A stretch of 5,318 bases of DNA from JAODBQ01 sp038213195 (lineage in GTDB: Bacteria > Actinomycetota > Acidimicrobiia > Acidimicrobiales > Ilumatobacteraceae), in contig JBBQTN010000327.1 in NCBI GenBank assembly GCA_038213195.1, positions 1-5,318 of the forward strand, given 5' to 3'. A program made the position numbers and the translations under genes. Below, piece by piece: positions 1 through 5,318 of the stretch (its first letter is position 1; every line of letters starts with the position of its first letter). Under the pieces are notes generated by a model. That model did no database searches. It saw nothing but the letters and a program-made list of their open reading frames with translations, and was not told where the DNA came from.

Positions 1-1890
1 ATCCACAGCGCAGAGACCACCGACAATCCAGAGACGTCGGCGCCGAACCCCTGGACCGAACTCGTCATCGGCAGCGTGTTCGCCACCGGCATGGCCGCCA
101 CGGTCGCGAAGCTTCGCCGACGCCGCCTCGCACGCCGTACCCCCGGCCACCGGCTCGTCAACGCGACACCGGTCGCGGCCGCCACCGAGACCGTCCTGCA
201 GGCCGAGTCGGACCCGGACCGCATGCAATCACTGCAACGCCTACTCAGCTCACTCGCTGGCCGGACGCGGCTCGAAGGCAGCCGACCACTCGTGCGCGCC
301 GTGCAACTGACCGACACTGGCATCGAGCTGTTGTGGACCGAAGCGCAGCCGTCGCCAATCAAGCCGTGGACCACGACCGACGGCGGCTGGTCATGGCGGA
401 CTCCTTGGCCGACAAACCATCCAGACCAACCCGGTGGAAGGCCGATGCTGCCGACCCTCGTCCCAATCGGTGTACGCGCCGACGGCGCTGAGTTGCTCTT
501 GGACTTGGAGACCGCAGGGTCACTCTCGATCGAAGGCGCGCCAGAACTCGTAGCCGCGTTCGCGCACCAACTCGTTCTCGCCCTCGGAGCGAGTCCCCTC
601 GCCGACAACATCGACCTCATCACCGTTGACCTCGAAGTGCCCGGCGCTGAGCACCTCGAGCGAATCCGAAGAAGCGCGCTCGATACCGCCACCGACTGGA
701 TCGCAACCCGGACTGCCGAGACCGGTGCGGCACTCGCGAAGTTGAAGACTCGGACCACCTTCGGCGCACGGCTGATGGGGCGTTCGAACGACGAGTGGGA
801 GCCGATCGTCGTGGTCGCCACGTCGGCCGATGAGGAGGCAGCTCTTCGCCTGACCGACGCAGCCTTCCCCGGCAGCGGCTCCGTTGCGATTGTCACGGAC
901 GTTGGCTCCGCTGGCGAGCGAATCATGCTGCATGACGAGCACAGAGCCGAGTGGGTCCGGCTCGGCCTTGCGTTCACGCCGCACCTGTTGACGCCCGACG
1001 CCGGCGCCGATCTCGCTGAGTTGCTGGACAACGCGGAGGATGCCACCGAGGTCGAGGTGGTTCTGAATGACGGCCCGATCCACACCGCCGAGGAGACCAC
1101 GTACACCGACGCAGAGGCCGGTCCGGTAGCCCGCTGCTACGACGTGCTCGTGCGAGTGCTCGGCGAGGTGGAGGTGGAAGGCGTGGATGGACACCTCACC
1201 GACGCCGAGGTGGAGTTGCTGGCTCTCCTCGCAACGGTCCGACCTGACGGCCCGATCAACCTCGACCGTCTTGCCACGCTGCTCGCCCACGACGAATGGC
1301 GTACCCCCAAGCCCCGTTCGATCCAAGCCCGCATCTCACATCTCCGTCGCAAGCTCGGCAGCGGCACAGACGGCAACCCGCTCGTCCCGGACAGCCGAGC
1401 CTCGAGCGGCGGCCAGAGCCGCTACCTCATCTCACCACGCATCGTCACCGACATCGACCTCCTCGACCACGCCTTCCGACTCGCCGGTGACCTCCCGTCA
1501 AGCGAGGCCACCGTCGTGCTCCGTCAGGCGTTCGAACTGGTCAGAGGCAAGCCGTACACCGCCCGATCCGGCTACACGTGGGCCTACGACGAACACGCCG
1601 CCGCACGCGCCGAGCAAGTCGTTGGTGACGTGGCCGCGCAGCTCATCGACCTCCACGGGGAGGCTGGAGATGCCGCAGGGATTCAATGGGTGATCCAGCG
1701 TGCCCGACGGGGGCTCGACGGTGCGATCGCCGAGTTGCCGCACCGCCTCGTCGAGCGAATCTGGGCCGCCCGTTTGGCAGACCCAGGTATTGAGGAGTCA
1801 ACGGCGGAGTACGAGCGCGAGCTGGCCTGCGAGGTCGACGCGCACGATCCAGAGGGTGACTATGACCTGCACGCCACCAGGCATACGTAG
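1..1890 (+). CDS. Membrane-anchored BTAD/winged-helix regulator, 5'-truncated
   Basis: The frame is open to the first base of the window, so only the C-terminal 629 residues are visible. A GTG at 76 lies inside a hydrophobic segment (codons 61-108) followed by a KLRRRR basic stretch, so it is probably not the true start. The basic stretch implies a membrane helix with the rest of the protein in the cytoplasm. Numbering from base 1, a central alpha/beta domain begins near residue 150 (LPTLVPIGV); I do not recognise it and see no Walker A motif. A winged-helix DNA-binding domain follows at about 376-480, with helix KPRSIQARISHLRRKLG and wing SRYLIS. A bacterial transcriptional activator (BTAD) helical repeat region spans about 481-590. 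The family knowledge I rely on is that actinobacteria have long proteins with N-terminal membrane helices, often a LysM domain, and this C-terminal pair. The LysM part, if present, lies outside the window. The role is probably transcriptional control from the membrane; targets are unknown. Confidence 0.8.
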   Translation: MHSAETTDNPETSAPNPWTELVIGSVFATGMAATVAKLRRRRLARRTPGHRLVNATPVAAATETVLQAESDPDRMQSLQRLLSSLAGRTRLEGSRPLVRAVQLTDTGIELLWTEAQPSPIKPWTTTDGGWSWRTPWPTNHPDQPGGRPMLPTLVPIGVRADGAELLLDLETAGSLSIEGAPELVAAFAHQLVLALGASPLADNIDLITVDLEVPGAEHLERIRRSALDTATDWIATRTAETGAALAKLKTRTTFGARLMGRSNDEWEPIVVVATSADEEAALRLTDAAFPGSGSVAIVTDVGSAGERIMLHDEHRAEWVRLGLAFTPHLLTPDAGADLAELLDNAEDATEVEVVLNDGPIHTAEETTYTDAEAGPVARCYDVLVRVLGEVEVEGVDGHLTDAEVELLALLATVRPDGPINLDRLATLLAHDEWRTPKPRSIQARISHLRRKLGSGTDGNPLVPDSRASSGGQSRYLISPRIVTDIDLLDHAFRLAGDLPSSEATVVLRQAFELVRGKPYTARSGYTWAYDEHAAARAEQVVGDVAAQLIDLHGEAGDAAGIQWVIQRARRGLDGAIAELPHRLVERIWAARLADPGIEESTAEYERELACEVDAHDPEGDYDLHATRHT

Positions 1891-1902
1891 CTTGCGCTGA
1901 GC

Positions 1903-1926
1903 GAGTGGGCGCTGGACGACCCGCTC
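1903..1926 (+). terminator. Weak candidate terminator hairpin after the BTAD gene
   Basis: GAGTGGG (1903-1909) can pair with CCCGCTC (1920-1926) to give a 7-bp stem with one G-U pair and a 10-base loop. It begins 13 bases after the stop codon of the BTAD gene, in the 103-base gap between two convergent genes. There is no T-run, so any termination would be of the U-poor type often assumed for G+C-rich actinobacteria. A stem of this size can arise by chance. Confidence 0.25.
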
Positions 1927-1941
1927 ATTGTGCGACGGAAT

Positions 1942-1962
1942 GCCTCGCGCAACGCCTCGCGC
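1942..1962. repeat. 9-bp tandem direct repeat GCCTCGCGC
   Basis: GCCTCGCGC occurs at 1942-1950 and again at 1954-1962, separated by AAC, within the gap between the convergent BTAD and methyltransferase genes. No function is apparent. It may be simple slippage in G+C-rich non-coding DNA. Confidence 0.4.
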
Positions 1963-1993
1963 TCGACGGTGAGAGTGCCCCTGTGGCGCTGCT

Positions 1994-2818
1994 TCAGTGT
2001 CCGCGCTGACCGAGTCGTAGGACGGTGAGGTAACGGCGGGTTGCATGATCGCCGAGGTCGGTGCGGATCCGCTGTGCAATCGCATCGAGGAGCGGCTCGC
2101 GTACCGATGGATCGAGACGCCGATACGGAGACAGCGTGCGAAGAAGGTCGGCGAAGCCAGCGCCGTCGAAGTGCTGCACCGTCGGGTACCAGCGCACGAT
2201 CGTCGGCCCGAACAGACCGCCGCTGTCCTCGTTGGGCGGTCCCCAGCCGTGGCTCGTGGTCCGCACCTCGTCTTCCAGGGGTGGGTTCCCCCAGTCTGGG
2301 TTGCCCGGAGCGAATCTCTCATGGAGGTCGACGGTCGCGGCGTACACCTCGGGCTCGTCGGTCCGGCGGATCACGACGTGGCCGAGCAACGCGAGCCAGC
2401 CGTCGGGATGGAGAACGTGGTGTGCCCGCGTCCATCCGACGCTTGGGTCGACCCAGTGCCATGACGATGCGGCGACGATGAGGTCGAAGCGCCGGTCGCG
2501 GTCGTCCCAGGTTTCGAAGGTGGCGGTTTCGACGGCGACGTTCGGGAAGCGAGCCAGTCGTAGACGGGCCATGTCGGCCATCTCGACTCCGGGTTCGATC
2601 GCGGTCACGGCGCACCCGAGCTGGGCGAGTGGTCGGGTCGCCTGCCCGGTGCCACAACCGATCTCGAGTACCGACGAGAGCGCACCGACACCCGTCACCC
2701 CGACGAGATCCGCGAAGAGTTCGTCCGCGTAAGACGGTCGGACCTGCTCGTAGAGCGCAGGAACTTCGTTGAAGAGTCTGCCGCGCTCACGCTGGTCCCC
2801 GGAACTCACGTGCCCCAT
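1994..2818 (-). CDS. Class I SAM-dependent methyltransferase
   Basis: This 274-residue cytoplasmic protein should transfer a methyl group from S-adenosylmethionine to an unidentified acceptor. Motif I, the glycine-rich SAM loop, is VLEIGCGTGQAT at residues 50-61. The acidic residue that usually contacts the SAM ribose is E75, in AVTAIEPG. FDLIVAASSWHWVDP at 111-125 matches the motif IV region of the Methyltransf_11 group, which often reads F-D-L-V-x(n)-H-W-V-D-P. The N-terminal FNEVPALYEQVRPSYADEL is also typical of this group. About 130 residues after the Rossmann core probably form the substrate cap and give no clue to substrate. The ATG at 2818 has only a weak purine-rich stretch (GAGCGAG) upstream; an in-frame GTG three codons downstream is an alternative start. 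The gene converges with the BTAD gene. It lies 212 bases downstream of the small membrane-protein gene on the same strand and is probably transcribed separately. Confidence 0.9.
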   Translation of the reverse strand: MGHVSSGDQRERGRLFNEVPALYEQVRPSYADELFADLVGVTGVGALSSVLEIGCGTGQATRPLAQLGCAVTAIEPGVEMADMARLRLARFPNVAVETATFETWDDRDRRFDLIVAASSWHWVDPSVGWTRAHHVLHPDGWLALLGHVVIRRTDEPEVYAATVDLHERFAPGNPDWGNPPLEDEVRTTSHGWGPPNEDSGGLFGPTIVRWYPTVQHFDGAGFADLLRTLSPYRRLDPSVREPLLDAIAQRIRTDLGDHATRRYLTVLRLGQRGH

Positions 2819-2877
2819 ACTGCTCGCTCACGCGTTGGAGTAGCTGACAATTAGGGCGAACCAAGCCGGCGGTAGGT

Positions 2878-2930
2878 GACGCACGCTGGGGCGCCAACAT
2901 GTTGGCGTCTACTCCCATCCGGCGTGCGTC
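2878..2930. repeat. Nested inverted repeat with a perfect 16-bp palindrome
   Basis: The outer arms GACGCACGC (2878-2886) and GCGTGCGTC (2922-2930) are perfect 9-bp complements. Inside them lies the perfect palindrome CGCCAACATGTTGGCG (2892-2907). The element sits in the 212-base gap 2819-3030, starting about 60 bases upstream of the methyltransferase start and about 100 bases beyond the membrane-protein stop. It could be an operator, a terminator of the membrane-protein gene (no T-run is seen), or a small repeat-element remnant. Short open frames crossing it have no recognisable protein character. The rest of the gap shows nothing else I can support. Confidence 0.7.
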
Positions 2931-3030
2931 GACATGCGCGCTTGTGTGCCCGATTCCTCAGCCCGGCATGCGTCCGGCAATCATGCGTGATCTCACTACC
3001 GGCGCTTCGGTCAGGCTCGAGCAGGGCGTT

Positions 3031-3429
3031 TCAGACGCGAGTGAAGATGCCGTATCCGATGATGGCAAGGCCAGGGATGGCTAGGAACGTCGAGGATGAG
3101 TTCAGGTAGAAACCGATAGAGCGTTCGGCAAACTGATCACCCACGTGCGCGATCCAGTTGATGGTGACGCCGAACGCTTGCAGGGCGGAGGCTGCCACCA
3201 GCAACCACGCACCGACCGTGGCCGCTCCGCTGTCGAACCCGACGGCGCCGACGGCAAATGCCAATGCGAGGTGCAACGAGGCCTGCATCAACGTCTCCAC
3301 GTGCGCCGTCGCGAGACTGCGTGCGTCCGGCGACTTCATCCTCACCAGGCCCAGCACTGAGCCGAGGGCGAAGCCGACAACCAAGACGGCAGTGCCGTTC
3401 CCGATGAAGAGTCGTTGCGCAGTGCTCAT
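3031..3429 (-). CDS. Small four-helix membrane protein, possibly styrene oxide isomerase-like
   Basis: From the ATG at 3429 this is a 132-residue, strongly hydrophobic protein with four likely membrane helices, at about 12-29, 46-65, 69-93 and 108-129. The frame extends upstream to 3486, but those codons would overlap the operator and the TetR start. The extension (MLARRTSMARRAKA) is basic and unlike the rest, so 3429 is preferred. No ribosome-binding site precedes this ATG, but a -10-like TACGTT ends 6 bases before it, suggesting a leaderless mRNA. H43 in ATAHVETLMQ starts the second helix. That stretch resembles, from memory, the A-x-A-H-x5-N region of StyC, the membrane heme-b styrene oxide isomerase. 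In StyC the His ligates heme; here the residue six later is Gln49 rather than Asn. The C-terminal LAIIGYG also resembles StyC. The assignment is tentative; a generic DUF membrane protein is the alternative. Confidence 0.75.
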   Translation of the reverse strand: MSTAQRLFIGNGTAVLVVGFALGSVLGLVRMKSPDARSLATAHVETLMQASLHLALAFAVGAVGFDSGAATVGAWLLVAASALQAFGVTINWIAHVGDQFAERSIGFYLNSSSTFLAIPGLAIIGYGIFTRV

Positions 3430-3435
3430 AAACGC

Positions 3436-3465
3436 AACGTAGCACGCCTTGGCACGACGTGCCAT
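3436..3465 (-). promoter_or_regulatory. Candidate promoter for the small membrane-protein gene
   Basis: Read on the minus strand, ATGGCA (3465-3460) stands as a -35 box, 18 bases from an extended -10 TGC-TACGTT (hexamer 3441-3436). Only six bases separate the hexamer from the ATG at 3429, so transcription would start at or next to the start codon (leaderless). The -35 box lies within the operator palindrome at 3450-3464, so a bound repressor would block it. Confidence 0.45.
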
Positions 3466-3468
3466 ACT
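3439..3468 (+). promoter_or_regulatory. Candidate promoter for the TetR-Ddn operon
   Basis: The -10-like CATACT at 3463-3468 matches TATAAT at four of six positions and lies eight bases before the GTG at 3477, the spacing expected for a leaderless transcript. The -35 region is weak: GTAGCA at 3439-3444 is the best fit, with an 18-base spacer. The -10 box overlaps the right end of the 3450-3464 palindrome, consistent with autoregulation. Confidence 0.4.
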
Positions 3469-3483
3469 TGTACGGCGTGCCAA
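3442..3483. promoter_or_regulatory. Probable TetR operator with repeated GGCACG/CGTGCC half-sites
   Basis: TGGCACGACGTGCCA (3450-3464) is a 15-base palindrome, perfect apart from its single central base. A further half-site, CGTGCCAA (3476-3483), is a perfect inverted match to TTGGCACG (3449-3456). An outer pair GCACGCC (3442-3448) and GGCGTGC (3474-3480) is also perfectly complementary. The cluster lies between the divergent membrane-protein and TetR genes and overlaps both candidate promoters. This is the classic place for a TetR autoregulatory operator. The sequence of repeats is direct observation; the binding partner is inferred from position. Confidence 0.6.
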
Positions 3484-4121
3484 CACTCATCGAACGACGA
3501 CATCAACAGATCCGGGCCGAGATCGCGCAAGCAGCGATGGGTCTGTTCGCCGACCGCGGCTTCGACGACGTCACGATGGACGACGTCGCCGCCGCGGCGG
3601 GCGCATCAAGGCGAACGGTGTATCGACACTTCCCGACCAAGGGTGATCTTGTGTTCGAGCGCCCCCGGGGTTGGGTGCGGCACTTCGATGAGATCGTCGT
3701 CGACGTACACGTCGGCGAGTCCGGCCTCGATCGCTGCTTCCGTGCGTTGCGATCCATCGCCGACCTTATCGACGCGAGCGACGAGGCCGTGTTCGTCGGC
3801 TTCAAGATCTACCTGCAGACTCCCAGCCTCCGAGGCATCCACGCCCGACTCGACGACGAGGTGTTCTCCCGCATCTCCGCCCTCGTCGCACCCGATCTGC
3901 CCGACAACGCCGACAAGGTCAGCGACACAGCCATCATCGCTGGCGCCCTCGTCGGCACGCTCAACGGCGTGCTCGCCGCCTGGGCAATGCAATGGCCCGA
4001 CAGGTCCATGACCGAGCTCATGGACCACGCCCTGCAACGCCTCAGCCCGGCACTGACGCGTGTACGCGGACCCAGGAAGACCCGATCACCCCGAGCGACC
4101 TCAACGGGGGTGCCCCAATGA
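3477..4121 (+). CDS. TetR-family transcriptional regulator
   Basis: From the GTG at 3477 this is a 214-residue protein, a normal TetR length. Residues 10-58 carry the DNA-binding domain: a first helix leading to MGLFADRGFDDVTMDDVA, then the helix-turn-helix VAAAAGASRRTVYRHF, ending in the family's FPTKGDLVF. The rest is a helical ligand-binding and dimerisation domain. Its FERPRGWVRHFDEIV stretch recalls the acyl-CoA-like or MftR-like TetR subgroup, but no ligand can be read from it. The tail after about residue 195 (RGPRKTRSPRATSTG) looks disordered. An earlier in-frame GTG at 3459 falls inside the operator palindrome and would add MPYLYG, so 3477 is preferred. It has no ribosome-binding site and fits a leaderless start. 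The gene overlaps the downstream oxidoreductase by ATGA and diverges from the membrane-protein gene, so it probably represses itself and both neighbours. Confidence 0.92.
   Translation: MPTLIERRHQQIRAEIAQAAMGLFADRGFDDVTMDDVAAAAGASRRTVYRHFPTKGDLVFERPRGWVRHFDEIVVDVHVGESGLDRCFRALRSIADLIDASDEAVFVGFKIYLQTPSLRGIHARLDDEVFSRISALVAPDLPDNADKVSDTAIIAGALVGTLNGVLAAWAMQWPDRSMTELMDHALQRLSPALTRVRGPRKTRSPRATSTGVPQ
4106..4121 (+). promoter_or_regulatory. Ribosome-binding site and ATGA start-stop overlap
   Basis: GGGGG at 4106-4110 lies seven bases before the ATG at 4118, and the TetR stop TGA (4119-4121) shares bases with that ATG. This supports the 4118 start and indicates translational coupling of the two proteins. 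Upstream in-frame starts such as 3992 lie well inside the TetR gene and are not needed. Confidence 0.65.
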
Positions 4122-4576
4122 GCGGTCCTGATGCGCAGGCACGCGTGCTGCGCATCCACCAATGGATTTATGTGTCGAGCCGGGGCTTTCTTGGCCATCG
4201 CCTTATCGGTGTCCCAACGCTGTTGCTCACCACGATTGGACAGCGCAGCGGCGGCCGTCGGACCGTTGCGCTCGTCTACGCGAAAGCCCGTGACGGCACC
4301 TTCATCGTCACTGCGTCGAACGGTGGTGCCGACCAACGGCCCGGATGGCTGCACAACGTCCTGGCCAATGAATCCGTCGACGTTCAGATCGGCCGGCGCA
4401 GGTTCAGTTGCCGCGCCGAAGTGATCAGCCCTGAACATGCCGACTACCCCGCCCTCTGGGCAAAGGTGAACAACAACACCCGCGGGCGCTATGACCGATA
4501 TCAACAGCACACCCAGCGACAGTTCGAACTCGTCAAACTCGGCCGCTTGAGTAAGAGAGTCGCCGTCGAGAACTAG
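4118..4576 (+). CDS. Deazaflavin (F420)-dependent nitroreductase/oxidoreductase, Ddn family
   Basis: This 152-residue protein matches the small split-beta-barrel family of Mycobacterium tuberculosis Ddn (about 151 residues). Members use reduced coenzyme F420 as hydride donor to quinones, nitro compounds or other electrophiles. Diagnostic stretches are the core TTIGQRSGGRRTVALVYAK at about 38-56, TASNGGA at 65-71, PGWLHNVLAN at 75-84 (usually written W-x-H-N-L-x-A-N-P) and VDVQIGRRRF at 87-96. The C-terminal RYDRYQQHTQRQ at about 124-135 corresponds to the tyrosine-rich substrate-side region of Ddn. The N-terminal residues to about 30 form an amphipathic helix, which in Ddn relatives helps membrane association. 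The gene follows the TetR gene with an ATGA overlap, so both are one operon. Substrate is not predictable; quinone reduction or reduction of a xenobiotic or TetR ligand are reasonable options. Confidence 0.9.
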   Translation: MSGPDAQARVLRIHQWIYVSSRGFLGHRLIGVPTLLLTTIGQRSGGRRTVALVYAKARDGTFIVTASNGGADQRPGWLHNVLANESVDVQIGRRRFSCRAEVISPEHADYPALWAKVNNNTRGRYDRYQQHTQRQFELVKLGRLSKRVAVEN

Positions 4577-4592
4577 TGCGGAGCCGGTGTCC

Positions 4593-4658
4593 GCTCGTCG
4601 TCGCTGAGATGTCCCCGAAGTGTGCCGGTACGGGGCGTACCTAGCGACTACGACGAGC
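4593..4658. terminator. Candidate bidirectional terminator between convergent genes
   Basis: An inner hairpin GGTACG-GGG-CGTACC (4627-4641) sits inside a longer stem. GCTCGTCGTCGCT (4593-4605) pairs with AGCG (4643-4646) and ACGACGAGC (4650-4658), leaving a three-base bulge. It spans the gap between the Ddn-family stop (4576) and the M23 peptidase stop (4648-4650), running about ten bases into the peptidase gene. There is no T-run, so the terminator role is inferred from structure and position. Confidence 0.4.
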
Positions 4659-5318
4659 AGCCGGAGGTTGGCAGAAGCCGGGGCTCAGGCGGTGCGAGGT
4701 TGACAGACAGATCGGTCAAGAGCGGTTGGGGGCAGTGGTCGACGCCGTCGATCCGGATGCCGAGGTGGAGGTGGGGGCCGCTGGAGCGGCCGGTGTTCCC
4801 GGAGAGCATGATCGGTTGGCCGGCGACTACTTGGTCGGCGAGGGAGACGGTGAGGCGTGAGGCGTGGCAGTAGATCCATCGGACGCCGTCGGTGTCTTGG
4901 ATGGTGAGACCGGTGCCGCACATCTCAACGCAGGCCTCGCGATTGCCGTAGCAGTTGCCCGACCAGTTTGAGACTCGATCGACGGTGCCAGCGTGGATGG
5001 CGTAGATCGTTGTTCCCACGGGGACGCCGAAGTCCCAGGCGGGGTAGTCGTGGTGCGGTGCGGTGAGTGCGGCCGGATTGGCGTCGATGAAGCTTCGGTC
5101 GACTGGCAACGACCATTCGCCTCCGGCGAGGACGGGCCCACAGACGATCGTGCCGTCGGCGGCCTTCGAGTCGTAGACGTCCATCCATCGGGTTTGGTAC
5201 TGGCGTGGCGTGAGGGTGTTGCCGGCTTCGGGTGCGGGCACGACGTCCATCAGAGCGGGGTTGCTGACTGCGGCGGGGTAGTACCAGAGCACAGGGACGA
5301 AGCTGACGTCGTGGTACT
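4648..5318 (-). CDS. M23-family zinc metallopeptidase, 5'-truncated
   Basis: The minus-strand frame is open to the right edge. Codons upstream of the GTG at 5292 read YHDVSFVP and continue the protein, so the start and any signal peptide lie outside the window. Counting the codon at 5290-5292 as 1, the visible domain covers about residues 75-200. It has HHDYPAWDFGVPVGTTIYA (80-98), where H80 or H81 and D87 are the likely zinc ligands, then YCHAS (H143, catalytic) and SSGPHLHLGI (H174 and H176, the family's HxH). QPIMLSGNTGRSSG before the HxH is also classical. M23 enzymes cut peptide cross-links of peptidoglycan and act outside the membrane. All key residues are present, so it should be active. 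Seven cysteines (51, 114, 121, 125, 142, 187, 212) suggest disulfides in an exported protein. It converges with the Ddn-family gene; its operon partners lie beyond the window. Confidence 0.9.
   Translation of the reverse strand, partial: YHDVSFVPVLWYYPAAVSNPALMDVVPAPEAGNTLTPRQYQTRWMDVYDSKAADGTIVCGPVLAGGEWSLPVDRSFIDANPAALTAPHHDYPAWDFGVPVGTTIYAIHAGTVDRVSNWSGNCYGNREACVEMCGTGLTIQDTDGVRWIYCHASRLTVSLADQVVAGQPIMLSGNTGRSSGPHLHLGIRIDGVDHCPQPLLTDLSVNLAPPEPRLLPTSGCSS

Noticed and set aside
520..1326. Long minus-strand open frame (268 codons) opposite the BTAD gene
   Set aside because: It is antisense to a clearly conserved winged-helix protein, has no recognisable domain and is the usual mirror frame in G+C-rich coding DNA.
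1798..2322. Minus-strand open frame overlapping the ends of the BTAD and methyltransferase genes
   Set aside because: It is an arginine-rich off-frame translation of the methyltransferase extended through the intergenic gap; no domain is seen.
2041..2732. Plus-strand open frames opposite the methyltransferase
   Set aside because: These are arginine- and serine-rich mirror frames of a gene with intact SAM-binding motifs.
2892..2907. GCCAAC...GTTGGC core as an integron attC-like recombination site
   Set aside because: In attC sites the RYYYAAC and GTTRRRY cores lie at the outer ends of the dyad, whereas here they meet at the centre, the R position is not met, and no integrase or cassette array is present.
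2876..3109. Short plus-strand open frames in the 2819-3030 gap
   Set aside because: They cross the palindrome and run into the antisense of the membrane-protein gene, lack a ribosome-binding site and show no protein-like composition.
3992..4117. N-terminal extension of the Ddn-family gene from a start at 3992
   Set aside because: The extension lies wholly within the TetR gene and adds non-family sequence; the ATG at 4118 has a good ribosome-binding site and the ATGA overlap.
3809..4510. Minus-strand open frame of 233 codons spanning the TetR and Ddn-family genes
   Set aside because: It runs antisense across two well-supported genes and their junction, with no motif or credible promoter.

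Overview
This window is a G+C-rich stretch of bacterial DNA, about two-thirds G+C by eye. Its gene content points to an actinobacterium, possibly Acidimicrobiia or a relative (inference). The pointers are a membrane-anchored BTAD-type regulator, an F420-type (Ddn family) oxidoreductase, Actinobacteria-style leaderless starts, and an M23 peptidase with an H-H-D-Y-P-A-W-D metal motif. I found no rRNA, tRNA, CRISPR array, transposase, integrase or other mobile-element gene. Both ends of the window cut through a gene.

Layout from left to right: (1) 1-1890 (+) is the C-terminal part of a large regulator. It has a transmembrane segment, an unrecognised central domain, a winged helix and a bacterial transcriptional activator domain. 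(2) 1994-2818 (-) is a class I SAM-dependent methyltransferase of unknown substrate, convergent with gene 1. (3) The 212-base gap 2819-3030 holds a striking nested inverted repeat but no credible gene. (4) 3031-3429 (-) is a 132-residue four-helix membrane protein, with a tentative resemblance to the heme-containing styrene oxide isomerase (StyC) type. (5) 3477-4121 (+) is a TetR-family regulator diverging from gene 4. (6) 4118-4576 (+) is a deazaflavin (F420)-dependent nitroreductase-like protein whose start overlaps the TetR stop as ATGA. (7) 4648-5318 (-) is an M23 zinc metallopeptidase, convergent with gene 6 and running off the right edge.

The most coherent unit is 3031-4576. A TetR gene and a Ddn-family oxidoreductase are co-transcribed, and a small membrane protein is transcribed away from them. 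They share a 47-base region between start codons that is packed with GGCACG/CGTGCC half-sites overlapping both predicted promoters. I infer an autoregulated module in which the TetR protein senses a small, perhaps lipophilic or electrophilic, ligand and controls both the membrane protein and the reductase. The outer genes (regulator and M23 peptidase) look like cell-envelope or regulatory genes with no visible tie to this module. No dramatic new system is evident. The best leads are the divergent module, its operator, and the identity of the small membrane protein.
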